From positions 186,001 through 250,000 of the forward strand of contig CAVSWH010000004.1 in assembly GCA_963731625.1 (NCBI GenBank): a DNA stretch of 64,000 bases, read 5' to 3'. The translations under genes were made by a program, and so were the position numbers. Shown here piece by piece: positions 15,933-24,704 of this stretch; position 1 is the first letter of the stretch, and each line of letters begins with the position of its first letter. Below the pieces are notes generated by a model, which had not been told where the DNA came from, did no database searches, and worked only from the letters and a program-made list of their open reading frames with translations. Origin of the DNA: PALSA-555 sp963731625. Lineage in GTDB: Bacteria > Actinomycetota > Acidimicrobiia > IMCC26256 > PALSA-555.

Positions 15933-18795
15933 TCACTCGCCGGTGTAGGCCTCGAGCGGCGGGCACGAGCACACGACGTTGCGGTCGCCGTACACCGCGT
16001 CGATCCGCCCGACGGGCGGCCAGTACTTGTCCTCGGCGGGCCCGGCCCCGGGGTACGCGGCCCGCGCGCGCCCGTACGGGCGATCCCATGTGTCGGTCAT
16101 CAGGTCGGCGGCCGGGTGCGGCGCGCGACGCAGCGGGCTCTCGTCGAGCGGCCACTCCCCCGCCTCGACGGCGCGGATCTCGTCGCGGATCGCGATCATC
16201 GCGTCACAGAAGCGGTCGAGCTCGTGCTGCGACTCGGATTCGGTCGGCTCGACCATCAGCGTCCCCGCGACCGGGAACGACATCGTCGGCGCGTGGAACC
16301 CGAAGTCGATAAGGCGCTTCGCGACGTCCTCGGCGCTCACGCCGGTCTGCGCGGTGATCGGGCGCAGGTCGAGGATGCACTCGTGGGCGACGAACCCGTC
16401 CGGCCCGGTGTAGAGGACCGGGTAGTGCGCGGCGAGCCGGCGCGCCACGTAGTTGGCGTTCAGGATGGCGACGAGGGTCGCGACGCGCAGCCCGTCGGGG
16501 CCCATGAGGCGCAGGTACGTCCACGAGATCGGCAGGATCCCGGCCGAGCCCCACGGCGCCTCGCTGATCGGCCCGACGCCGGTCGCGGGGCCGGCCTCGG
16601 GGACGAGCGGGTGGTTGGGCAGGTACGGCGCGAGGTGGGCCCGCACCGCGACCGGCCCGACGCCCGGTCCCCCGCCGCCGTGGGGGATGCAGAACGTCTT
16701 GTGCAGGTTCAGGTGGGACACGTCGGCCCCGAACGCGCCCGGTTTCGCCAGCCCGACGAGCGCGTTGAGGTTGGCGCCGTCGAGGTACACCTGGCCGCCG
16801 GCGTCGTGGACGATCGCGCACACGTCGCGGATGGACTCCTCGAACACGCCGTGCGTCGACGGGTACGTGACCATGAGCGCGCTGAGCCGGTCCGCGTGCT
16901 GGTGCGCGAGCCGCTTGAGGTCGTCGACGTCGACGTTGCCGTCGTCGTCGCACGCCACGACGACGACGCGCAGGCCGGCCATCGTGGCGCTCGCCGCGTT
17001 GGTGCCGTGCGCCGACGCGGGGATGAGACAGACGTCGCGGTCCGGCTCGCCGCGGCCGCGGTGGTACGCGCGGATCGCCAGGAGCCCGGCGAACTCCCCT
17101 TGGGAGCCGGCGTTGGGCTGCAGCGACACGGCGTCGTAGCCGGTGATCTCGGCGAGCCAGCCCTCGAGGTCGGCGAAGAGCTGCTGGTAGCCGTCGGCCT
17201 GCTCGAGCGGGGCGAACGGGTGCAGCTGCGCGAACTCGGGCCAGGTGACCGGCACCATCTCGGTGGTCCCGTTCAGCTTCATCGTGCAGGAGCCGAGCGG
17301 GATCATCGTGCGGTCGAGCGCGAGGTCGCGGTCGGCGAGGCGGCGCAGGTAGCGCAGCAGCTCGGTCTCGGAGTGGTACCGGTGGAAGACCGGGTGGGTG
17401 AGGTAGGCCGAGGTCCGCTGCAGGGCCGGCGGGACCGGGTCGTCGACGCGCGTGTCGAGCTCGGTGACGGACGCGTCGCACCCGAAGGCCCGCCAGACGC
17501 GCTCGATGATCGCCGGCGTGGTGGTCTCGTCGAGCGCGACGACGACCGTGTCGGGGTCGAGCACCCGGACGTTGATCCGGTCGGCGCGCGCCGTGGCCGC
17601 GACCGTCTCGGCCCGGCCGGGCACCCGGACCGCGACCGTGTCGAAGCACGCCTCGTCGGGGACGTCGAGCGCCGCCCTCCCGCAGGCCGGCCGCGAGCAG
17701 GACGGCCAGCCGGTGGACGCGTCGGGCGATCCGGGCGAGCCCGTCGGGGCCGTGGTACACCGCGTAGAGACCGGCGAGCACGGCGAGGAGCACCTGGGCG
17801 GTGCAGATGTTGCTCGTCGCGCGCTCGCGCCGGATGTGCTGCTCCCGCGTCTGCAGGGCGAGGCGCAGCGCCGGGCGGCCCGCCGCGTCGACGGAGACGC
17901 CGACGAGCCGGCCGGGGAGGTTGCGCTGGTGCTGCTCGCGGACGGCCATGAAGCCGGCGTGGGGGCCCCCGTAGCCGAGGGGGACGCCGAAGCGCTGGGC
18001 GGAGCCGACGACCACGTCGGCCCCCTGCTCCCCCGGCGGGACCAGCACGGTGCAGGCGAGCAGATCGGTCGCGACCGCGATGAGCGCGCCACGGTCGTGG
18101 AGCACGGCGATCGTGGCGCGCCGGTCCCGCAGGCGTCCGGATGTCGCAGGCTCCTGGAGGAGCGCGGCGAACACGCCCTCGGGCCACGCGTCGGTGTCGC
18201 CCGGGTCGGCGACGACGACATCGAGGCCGAGCGCCGCGGCGCGCGTCTGCACGACACCGATCGTCTGGGGGTGCGTGTCGACGTCGACGACGAACGTGCT
18301 GCCGGCGTTGGCGTTCACCCGGTGACAGAGCGCCATCGCCTCGGCGGCGGCCGTGGACTCGTCGAGCAGCGACGCGTTCGCCAGGTCCATGCCGGTGAGG
18401 TCGGCGACCATCGTCTGGAAGTTCAGGAGCGCCTCGAGCCGACCCTGGGAGATCTCCGGCTGGTACGGCGTGTACGCCGTGTACCAGGCGGGGTTCTCGA
18501 GGACGTTGCGCTGGATGACGGGCGGCGTGATCGTGCCCGAGTAGCCGGTGCCGAGCAGCGAGACGTACACCTGATTGCGGTCGGCGAGGCGGCGCAGCTC
18601 GTCGGCGACGGCCGCCTCGTCGGCGGCGGCCGGCAGGGCGAGCCCGTCCTCGCGGATGCTCGCCGGGACGACCGCGGACGCGAGCGCCTCGAGGGAGTCG
18701 AGGCCGAGCGCCGCGAGCATGGTGGCCTGCTCGGTGGTGTCGGGGCCGACGTGGCGGTCGACGAATCGCGTGGGCTCGAGGTCTCGCAGGGTCAT
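15933..18795 (-). pseudogene. gcvP: Glycine dehydrogenase (P-protein), interrupted by a 1-nt frameshift
   Basis: P-protein of the glycine cleavage system: the PLP-dependent decarboxylase that passes the aminomethyl group to the lipoyl arm of GcvH. ATG is at 18793-18795. Read across the shift it has about 954 codons, the normal size for the single-chain form. Typical stretches are FVDRHVGPD, YTPYQPEISQGR, GSCTMKLNGT, the PLP-lysine region HLNLHKTFCIPHGGGGPG and ISEAPWGSA. The first ~375 residues are in one frame; after LREGG (around 17680-17692) the rest (ALDVPDEACFDT onward) is in another. The total of 2863 nt means one extra base. Such a conserved gene with otherwise perfect sequence suggests an assembly indel. 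It is controlled by the riboswitch upstream. Confidence 0.92.
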
Positions 18796-18848
18796 GGTCG
18801 CTCCGACGTGCGCTGCCCGGGCCACCGGTGTGGCCCGTCGCTCCCGCG

Positions 18849-19016
18849 CTGTCGGTGGACCTGAGAGATTCGCCGGCGGACCGGCTTTCCCCTTCGGTGA
18901 GGCGGCTCGCCGCCTGCTCTCCAGCGTGGCCTCGCCCGGCGGTTCGGTGGCCTGAGAGGTTCCGGGAGGGGTTGCTCCTTCGGCGCCTCGCCGAGGCGAG
19001 GACTCTCCCGACCGGG
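18849..19016 (-). ncRNA. Tandem glycine riboswitch
   Basis: On the minus strand two consecutive glycine-aptamer cores are visible in the leader of gcvP. Aptamer 1 has GGGAGAG, GCGCCGAAGGAGCAA and CTCTCAGGC. Aptamer 2 has GGAGAGCAGGC, CACCGAAGGGGAAA and CTCTCAGGTCC. Spacing and order fit the gcvT-type tandem class. The second aptamer ends about 54 nt before the gcvP start, so glycine would switch expression of gcvP on. Boundaries are approximate. Confidence 0.92.
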
Positions 19017-19075
19017 TTCAACGGCTGTCGTCGCAGCGTAGCCCGGGCGCTCCGACTCGACGCCGGACGGCGAGC

Positions 19076-19441
19076 TCACAGCTCGATTCGATAACCGTCC
19101 GGGTCAGTGACGTACGCGTAGCGCGTCCCGGGGGCGTGCTCGCCGCGCTCGACCAGGCGACCGCCGGCCGCTTCGACCTGGCGGATCGCCTCGTCGAGGT
19201 CGGCCGGTTCGACCAGCCGGAACCCGAGGTGGTCGACGCCACCTGCGCCGATCCGGGGATCGCCCGGCTGTTCGTTGAGCGTGACGGAGTCCGCGGAGCC
19301 GGGCGTGGTGAGGAACACCATGTGCGGCCCGTCCCGGAACTGCTCCTGCATCCCGAACGCCTGCGTATAGAAGCGCAACGAACGGTCCAGGTCCGAGACG
19401 AGGAGGTGCACGTGGGTCAGCCCGTGCGTGCGAATCACCAC
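19076..19441 (-). CDS. VOC (glyoxalase/bleomycin-resistance/dioxygenase) family protein
   Basis: 121 aa, the size of one VOC domain pair. LTHVHLLVSDLDRSLRFY opens the fold with a first metal-ligand His. A second motif VDHLGFRLVEP supplies the next His, and the C-terminal YAYVTDPDGYRIEL ends with the Glu ligand. Metal-dependent lyase or dioxygenase chemistry is possible but the substrate is unknown. It lies between the glycine riboswitch and gcvT and is not obviously part of that pathway. Confidence 0.84.
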   Translation of the reverse strand: MVIRTHGLTHVHLLVSDLDRSLRFYTQAFGMQEQFRDGPHMVFLTTPGSADSVTLNEQPGDPRIGAGGVDHLGFRLVEPADLDEAIRQVEAAGGRLVERGEHAPGTRYAYVTDPDGYRIEL

Positions 19442-19522
19442 CGCGAAGGCTAGGTCAGGGCCGGCGCGTCGGGTGGGGCGAGAACCCGGCGCGGGTCGGA
19501 ACCGTGCAGGCGAGCGCGTGGC

Positions 19523-20608
19523 TCAGACGGTGGGGACGAACGGCGGGCGCACGACGTGGGCGGCAACGGTCCGGCCGCGGACATCGATCGTGACGTCGGT
19601 GCCGTCGGGGACGTCGGGCGGGAGGAAGGCGAGCGCGATGCCCCGCTCGAGCATGGGTGAGAAGTTGCCGCTCGTCACCTCACCGACCGGCGCGCCGTCG
19701 AGGAGGACCGGGCAGCCGCCGCGCGGGATCTGGCGGTCCTCGCCGAGCAGTCCCCGCAGCCGGCGCGTGACCCCGCGCTCCTTCTCGGCCAGCAGCGGGG
19801 CGCGGCCACGGAACTCGCCCTTGTCGAAGCGCGCCACCCAGCCGAGCCCGGCCTGCAGCGGGGTGATGCCCGGGCCGAGCTCGTGGCCGTGCAGCGGGTA
19901 CCCGGCCTCGAGGCGCAGCGTGTCACGCGCGCCGAGCCCGGCGGGGCGGATCCCGGCGTCGAGCAGCCGCGCCCACACCGCGGGCGCGTCCCCCGCGGGG
20001 ACGTGCAGCTCGACGCCGTCCTCGCCCGTGTAGCCGGTGCCGGCCGCGTACCCGGTGAACGGCTGCTCCACATCGGTGACGTGAAGCCGGGGCACGGCGA
20101 CGGCCGCGTCCACGAGGCCGGCGAGCCGCTCCCGGGCGTGGGGGCCTTGGACGGCGAGGACGGCCCGCGATGTCGTGACGTCCCGGTGGGTCAACGGCCC
20201 GTCGGCGTGCGCGACCGCATCGCCGATCGCCGTCGTGACACCGTCGGTGTTCGACGCGTTCGGCATCACGAGGAACCGCTCGGGCGCGACCCACCAGACG
20301 ATGATGTCGTCGACGACGTGCGCGTCGTCGGGGTCGAGCAGGTGCGTGTACTGGGTCCTCCCCGGCTCGACGCGGCGCAGGTCGTTGCTCAGCGCCCACT
20401 GCAGCGCGCCGAACGCGCCGTGGCCCTCGACGAGCACGGAGCCGAGGTGCGAGACGTCGAAGACGACCGCGTCGCGACGACAGGCCCGGTGCTCCTCGAG
20501 GACGCTCGTGAACTGGATCGGCATCTCCCAGCCGCCGAACGCGGCCATGCGGGCGCCGGCGGCGCGGTGCGCGGCGTCGAGCGGGCTGTGCCGGAGGGTC
20601 TCGGCCAT
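19523..20608 (-). CDS. gcvT: Aminomethyltransferase (glycine cleavage T-protein)
   Basis: 361 aa, full length. GcvT releases ammonia from the aminomethyl group on GcvH and forms 5,10-methylene-tetrahydrofolate. Family motifs are present: SPLDAAHRAAGARMAAFGGW at the N-terminus, VFDVSHLG, TGYTGEDGVELHV, LGARDTLRLEAGYPLHG and EVTSGNFSP. It is in one open frame, unlike gcvP and gcvH in this window. The gene is 22 nt downstream of the nuclease-like gene of the MerR cluster and separate from the gcvP riboswitch transcript. Confidence 0.95.
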   Translation of the reverse strand: MAETLRHSPLDAAHRAAGARMAAFGGWEMPIQFTSVLEEHRACRRDAVVFDVSHLGSVLVEGHGAFGALQWALSNDLRRVEPGRTQYTHLLDPDDAHVVDDIIVWWVAPERFLVMPNASNTDGVTTAIGDAVAHADGPLTHRDVTTSRAVLAVQGPHARERLAGLVDAAVAVPRLHVTDVEQPFTGYAAGTGYTGEDGVELHVPAGDAPAVWARLLDAGIRPAGLGARDTLRLEAGYPLHGHELGPGITPLQAGLGWVARFDKGEFRGRAPLLAEKERGVTRRLRGLLGEDRQIPRGGCPVLLDGAPVGEVTSGNFSPMLERGIALAFLPPDVPDGTDVTIDVRGRTVAAHVVRPPFVPTV

Positions 20609-20629
20609 CGGGGCGGAGCCTCGCGCGGC

Positions 20630-21067
20630 TCAGGCGGTCTCGGCCTGCTCGTCCGGGTCCCGGTCGGGGCGCAGGTCGAGGCGGGTCGCCGGCTCGAGCG
20701 GTGCGCCCTCGAGCTGGGACGGTGGCTCGAGCCCGTACTTGACGAGCAGCGCCAGGTAGTCGCGCTGGTAGAGGACCTTGATGTTCGTGCCGGGGTACCG
20801 GTCCCGGAGCCGCCGCGCCTTGCGGTTCTTCTTCGTGACCAGCTTCTGGTTCAGCGTCGTGATCTCGATGTAGAGGTCGTACGCCGGCAGGAAGAAGTCG
20901 GGGGTGAAGGCCTGCACGGTGTTGCCGTCGCGGTCCTCCTCGAGGGTGAACGTGCGCGGCTCGTACGCCCAGACGATGCCGTAGAAGTCGAGCAGCTTGG
21001 CGAACTGGCGCTCCGAGTTGTGCGCGAACCGGGTGTCCTCGTGCGGGAGCGCCTCGGGAATGGTCAG
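20630..21067 (-). CDS. PD-(D/E)XK nuclease-like protein
   Basis: About 145 aa (TIPEALPHEDTRFAHNSE to DRDPDEQAETA). SERQFAKLLDFYGIVWAYEP is followed by the candidate metal site: a Glu upstream, FTPDFFLPAYDLYIEIT and a later Lys. This resembles the PD...(E)xT/K core of restriction-endonuclease-like folds (compare DUF559/VRR-like proteins). The start is unclear: no ATG, GTG or TTG precedes the homologous region in a good position. The reported start is a CTG that overlaps the MerR stop (CTGA), with GGAGG immediately before; an ATT start two codons later would have better spacing. It lies in the gcv/MerR/DUF151 block. Function unknown; nuclease activity is inferred. Confidence 0.65.
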   Translation of the reverse strand: MTIPEALPHEDTRFAHNSERQFAKLLDFYGIVWAYEPRTFTLEEDRDGNTVQAFTPDFFLPAYDLYIEITTLNQKLVTKKNRKARRLRDRYPGTNIKVLYQRDYLALLVKYGLEPPSQLEGAPLEPATRLDLRPDRDPDEQAETA

Positions 21068-21564
21068 CCTCCGGCGACGCGGCGGGCCGGCGGGGACGCC
21101 GCCGCCTCCTCGGCTGGGCCGACCGCGTGGATGCGCGCGTCGAGCTCCTCGACGACGTGGCCGAGCGGCACGATGTTCAGCACCCCTTGCCCGCGGCGCA
21201 CGAGGTCGACGAGATGGTCGCCGTCGCGGGCGAGCACCGAGTCGGTGCCGTCGAGCACCAGGCTGGCCGTCTCCCAGCGTGCAGTGTCCTCGCGCAGGTA
21301 CTCGATGGCGCGCCGCGCCGTCTGGAGCTTCACGCCGGCGTCGAGGAGGCTTTTGATGACCTTGAGGCGCACCAAGTCGCGGTACGAGTAGCGGCGCTGG
21401 GTGCCGCTCCCCCGCGCGTCGGCGAGCGACGGACGGACCAGGTCGGTGCGGGCCCAGTAGTCCAGCTGCCGGTACGAGATGCCGACGATCGCGCAGACCT
21501 GGGGGCCCCCGTAGCCCGCTTCCGCCTCGCCCGCCCCGACGCTGCCGTTTCGTTCGGACCCCAC
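21064..21564 (-). CDS. MerR family transcriptional regulator
   Basis: 166 aa. The N-terminal winged helix is VCAIVGISYRQLDYWARTDL then RPSLADARGSGTQRRYSYRD and LVRLKVIKSLLDAG, the normal MerR DNA-binding order. A short C-terminal region (LVLDGTDSVLARDGDHLVDL) replaces a long coiled coil. It corresponds by family and by position beside a DUF151 protein to the second MerR gene (Rv1830-type) of the mycobacterial garA-ftsR-DUF151-merR block. A dyad just upstream (21579-21608) may be its operator. GTG start with GGGAGGG upstream. Confidence 0.88.
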   Translation of the reverse strand: MGSERNGSVGAGEAEAGYGGPQVCAIVGISYRQLDYWARTDLVRPSLADARGSGTQRRYSYRDLVRLKVIKSLLDAGVKLQTARRAIEYLREDTARWETASLVLDGTDSVLARDGDHLVDLVRRGQGVLNIVPLGHVVEELDARIHAVGPAEEAAASPPARRVAGG

Positions 21565-21578
21565 GCTGCCCTCCCGGA

Positions 21579-21608
21579 GTCACACAGGCGTAGTTACGCC
21601 GCTGTGAC
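21579..21608 (-). promoter_or_regulatory. Nested dyad, candidate operator of the MerR gene
   Basis: Perfect inverted repeat GGCGTA-AC-TACGCC nested in a second pair, GTCACA ... TGTGAC, 2 nt further out on each side. It lies 14 nt before the MerR start codon, immediately downstream of a promoter-like TTGACG-N17-TACCGT. This placement suits repression by the MerR protein itself or another dimeric regulator. Unproven. Confidence 0.45.
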
Positions 21609-21761
21609 GGTAGTGGCCGCTCAGGGGGCCGTCAATGAACCGTCAGCGGCCTCCCGGGCGTCCCCTGGTCCCCGGGTAGCGGCCCGAGGGCAGGTCAGCC
21701 GGTGAACCCCGCCCGGACGCTCGCCGCCCTGGACTGCCACGCCGGGCGGGGGCCGGACGGA

Positions 21762-22238
21762 CTACTCGGGGGCGAAGTCCTCGGGTTGGACCTGGTTGAG
21801 GAACTCGCGGAACTCCTCGATCTCGGCTTCCTCCTCGTCCTGGTCGAAGAGGACGCCGGCTTCCTCGAGGACGGCCTCGTCGGCGAAGATCGGGACCGGC
21901 TCGGGGTAGCGGGCGGCGAGCGCGAGCGCGTCGGATGGGCGGGAGGAGATGCGACGGGTGTCGCCGTTCTGACCGAGCTCGATCTCGGCGTAGAAGGTGC
22001 CGTCGTGCAGCTCGGTGATCACGACCCGCTGCAGCCGGACGGCCATCTCGTCGAGCACGGTCTTGAACAGGTCGTGGGTCATGGGCCGGGGCGTGTCCAT
22101 GCCCTGGAGCGCGTACACGATCGCGGTCGCCTCGGGCGGGCCGATGAAGATCGGGAGGTACCGCTGCCCGTCCTCTTCGCGGAGGAGCACGATGGGCTGG
22201 TTCGTGGGGACCTCGACTCGGACCCCCACCAGCGACAT
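21762..22238 (-). CDS. DUF151 bifunctional-nuclease family protein
   Basis: 158 aa from ATG 22236-22238 (a GTG three codons earlier is also possible). LVGVRVEVPTNQPIVLL, YLPIFIGPPEATAIVYAL and MTHDLF are hallmarks of DUF151. FYAEIELGQNGDTRRISSRP and SDALALAAR complete the domain. Members have been described as bifunctional DNase/RNase, but the cellular role in actinobacteria is not settled. The acidic tail (DQDEEEAEIEEFREFL) is typical of actinobacterial copies. Neighbourhood (GarA/FtsR and MerR) matches Rv1829 of Mycobacterium. Confidence 0.9.
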   Translation of the reverse strand: MSLVGVRVEVPTNQPIVLLREEDGQRYLPIFIGPPEATAIVYALQGMDTPRPMTHDLFKTVLDEMAVRLQRVVITELHDGTFYAEIELGQNGDTRRISSRPSDALALAARYPEPVPIFADEAVLEEAGVLFDQDEEEAEIEEFREFLNQVQPEDFAPE

Positions 22239-22291
22239 CAGGATCACTGGCGGCGCCTTTCGTCCAACAGCCCGGACCGCGATCCACCCTA

Positions 22292-22933
22292 TCAGCGGGG
22301 GTCGCGAATGCCTTCCCTCGCTGTCGCGCCCGCCGCGGCGCCGTCGGACGGCGCGGACCACGATCCCTGGTAGATGCCCAGGTAGGCGTCGGGATCGGCC
22401 CGGACGGCGGCCTGGTCGACGGCGACGACGACCGGCAGGTTGCGGTAGCGCTCCGCGAAGTGGAGGCCGTAGCCGAGCAGGAACGCGTCGCCGGGCACCT
22501 CGATCCCGACGTAGCGGACCTCGAGGGGCACGATGCGGCGCTCGGCGCGGTCGAGGAGCGCGCACACCTCGACGCGGCGCGGCCCGCGGTCGCGCACGTG
22601 GCCGAGCAGGTACGCGAGCGTGAGGCCGGTGTCGATGAGGTCCTCGACGAGGACCACGTCGCGCCCGGCGACGTCGAGCGCGAGGTCCTGGAGGATGCGC
22701 ACGCGTCCGCTGTCTGGCGCGTACCGGGAGATGGCGAGGAAGTCGAGCTCCACGTCGACGGCCCGGATGGCCCGGGCGAGGTCGGCGAGGAACACGAGGG
22801 CGCCCTTCAGGACGCCGACGAGGACCACCCCGTCGGGATGGTCGGCGCTGATCTGGGCGGCGAGGGCGGTCACCCGCTCGCGGAGCGCCCCCTCGTCGAG
22901 CACCACCCGCGGCGGCGGGACCGGCGGGGTCAC
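22292..22933 (-). CDS. hpt: Hypoxanthine/guanine phosphoribosyltransferase
   Basis: 213 aa. The PRPP-binding motif is VVLVEDLIDTGLTLAYLL and the N-terminal PPi loop region is LVGVLKGALVFLADL, both typical of hypoxanthine-guanine phosphoribosyltransferases, which salvage purine bases to IMP or GMP. EVCALLDRAERRIVPLEV and YVGIEVPGDAFLLGYGLHFAE then YRNLP are also family-typical. The ~30 residues after YLGIY (QGSWSAPSDGAAAGATA) form an extra low-complexity tail. GTG start in a GTGA overlap with the GarA-FtsR fusion; the gene's insertion between that fusion and DUF151 differs from Mycobacterium. Confidence 0.9.
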   Translation of the reverse strand: MTPPVPPPRVVLDEGALRERVTALAAQISADHPDGVVLVGVLKGALVFLADLARAIRAVDVELDFLAISRYAPDSGRVRILQDLALDVAGRDVVLVEDLIDTGLTLAYLLGHVRDRGPRRVEVCALLDRAERRIVPLEVRYVGIEVPGDAFLLGYGLHFAERYRNLPVVVAVDQAAVRADPDAYLGIYQGSWSAPSDGAAAGATAREGIRDPR

Positions 22934-24243
22934 TCGCGCCAGGCGTCGCGGAGTGCCCGGCGCAGCATGAGGGCCCGCAGGCGTGCGCCGGCCTGCCCGA
23001 GCTGGGCGAGGTCGCCCTCGAGGCGGGCGCGGGCCGCCGGGTTGCGCTGCCGGCGGTAGAGGATGAGCGCCTGGATGAACAGCTCGGCCTCACGGTCCGC
23101 GAAGTGCTGGTACATGCGCAGGTGCCGGGCCCGCACGGCGTGGCGGTAGAACGTCGACGCGACCTGCGCGATCTCGACGGCGTCGTCGTCGTAGATCGCG
23201 TTGGCGCCCGCCCCGCGCGCGGGCTCGACGAGCCCGTACGACTCGAGCTCCTCGAGCGCGCCGGGCCCGAGCCCGGCCGCCTTGCAGAGCTCCTCGCGGG
23301 TGTGCCCGCGCTCCTCGACCGGCACCGGTGGGGCGACGAGGTCGGTCTCCTCGGGCTCGCCGAGCTCGTCGAGGGGCAGCGTCAGCGCCGAGCTCGCGGT
23401 GGCGCGCGCCGGCTTGACCGGCTTCACCGGCGGTGGCATCGCCGGGCGCGGCGCGTTCGCTTTCTTGCTCGGCTGGTCGCCGTTCGTGAGCGGCGGCGCG
23501 CCTTGGGGCCCGTAGTGGTCGAGGCGCTCCTTGATCACCCGCAGCGGCAGGAAGTGGTCGCGCTGCTGGAAGAGGATCCAGCGGAGCCGCTCGATGTCCG
23601 CCGCGTAGAAGCGGCGGTACCCCGACGGGGTGCGCTCGGGGTCGATGAGCCCCTGGCTCTCGAGGAAGCGGATCTTCGAGACCGTGACATCGGGGAACTC
23701 GTCGTGCAGCGACGCGAGCACTTCCCCGATCGAGAGGTGCTGCGGGTCGCGCGTCGGCGCGCTGCACGCGCTCGCCTCGGCCCGCCCACCGAGGAGGAAC
23801 ACGAGCACGAACCGGCCGATCTGCACCTCGCCCATGTCCTCGAGCGGCACGGTGTCGATCCGCTCCCCGTCGACGTACGTGCCGTTGAGCGACCCCACGT
23901 CGGTGATTTCGTAGCCGTCCGCGACGCGGCGCACGACGGCGTGGCGCCGCGAGACGGTCACGTCGTCGAGGAAGAGGTCCGAGTCGGGGTGGCGGCCGAT
24001 GCTCGTGGTGTCCGTGTCGAGCGCGAACGTGCTGCCGGCGTTCGGGCCGCGCCGCACGACGAGCATCCCGGTGTCCACGGGCAGCTCGCTCAGCAGGTCG
24101 CCGAGCTGGGCCTCGAGCTCCTGGCGGTCCTCGAGCAGGCCGAGCGACGCGGTGGTCTCGTCGACGTCACCCAGCGACGCGCCGCACGACGAGCAGAAGT
24201 TCGCCGGCGCCTCGTTCTCGTGGCCGCAGCGGGCGCAGCGCAT
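22930..24243 (-). CDS. Zinc-ribbon/FHA/MerR fusion: GarA-like plus FtsR-like regulator in one chain
   Basis: 437 aa from ATG 24241-24243. Residues 1-20 are a zinc ribbon (C3, C6, C17, C20). Residues 29-33 read ETTAS, the position and sequence of the phospho-threonine motif of GarA. Residues ~58-135 are an FHA domain very close to GarA (RRGPNAGSTF, IGRHPDSDLFLDDVTVSRRH, DVGSLNGTYV). Residues ~155-235 are a MerR domain of the FtsR (Rv1828) type (LSIGEVLASLHDEFPDVTVS, KIRFLESQGLI, SGYRRF, QRDHFLPLRVIKERLD). The C-terminal ~200 residues match FtsR's second helical region. In mycobacteria these are two adjacent genes. The fusion would link Ser/Thr-kinase signalling directly to transcription control; that is inference. 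Confidence 0.9.
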   Translation of the reverse strand: MRCARCGHENEAPANFCSSCGASLGDVDETTASLGLLEDRQELEAQLGDLLSELPVDTGMLVVRRGPNAGSTFALDTDTTSIGRHPDSDLFLDDVTVSRRHAVVRRVADGYEITDVGSLNGTYVDGERIDTVPLEDMGEVQIGRFVLVFLLGGRAEASACSAPTRDPQHLSIGEVLASLHDEFPDVTVSKIRFLESQGLIDPERTPSGYRRFYAADIERLRWILFQQRDHFLPLRVIKERLDHYGPQGAPPLTNGDQPSKKANAPRPAMPPPVKPVKPARATASSALTLPLDELGEPEETDLVAPPVPVEERGHTREELCKAAGLGPGALEELESYGLVEPARGAGANAIYDDDAVEIAQVASTFYRHAVRARHLRMYQHFADREAELFIQALILYRRQRNPAARARLEGDLAQLGQAGARLRALMLRRALRDAWRE

Positions 24244-24292
24244 GCTCTCGAGGGTACCGATGGCCTCGAGGGGCTTCAACGACCGCCGCGCG

Positions 24293-24677
24293 TCAGGCCT
24301 GCTCCACGAGGTGCTGGTACGCCGCGGCGTCCATGAGCGTGTCGAGCTCGCCCGTGTCGACCATCGTGAGGGTGAAGATCCAGCCGTCGCCGTAGGGGTC
24401 GCGGTTCACGCGCTCCGGCTCGTCGGCGAGCGCCTCGTTCACCGCAGTCACCGTGCCGGACACGGGCGAGTAGATCTCCGACACCGACTTCGTCGAATTC
24501 GACCTCGGCGCACGACGAGCCGGCGACGACCTCGAGGCCGACGTCGGGCACCTGCACGAACACGATGTCGCCCAGCGAATCCTGCGCGTAGTCGGTGATC
24601 CCGACCCGGGCCGTGTCGCCGTCGACGACGACCCACTCGTGCTCCTGGCTGTACTTGCGGTCGGGCGGATAGTCCAC
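24293..24677 (-). pseudogene. gcvH: Glycine cleavage system H protein, interrupted by a 1-nt insertion
   Basis: H protein, the lipoylated shuttle of glycine cleavage. It starts DYPPDRKYSQEHEWVVVDG and ITDYAQDSLGDIVFVQVPDV. After SSCAEVEF the frame breaks. The other frame continues TKSVSEIYSPVSGTVTAVNE to TAG near 24293, ending AAYQHLVEQA. Removing one T in the GAATTC at about 24493-24498 restores EVESTKSVSEIYSPVSG, with the lipoyl lysine in the usual place. So the defect is a single inserted base at a known site; the rest is normal for the ~127 aa family. It precedes the ManC fusion gene by 28 nt. Confidence 0.92.
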
Positions 24678-24704
24678 CGGGCCTCCTCGGGCTGGCCGGG
24701 CAGG

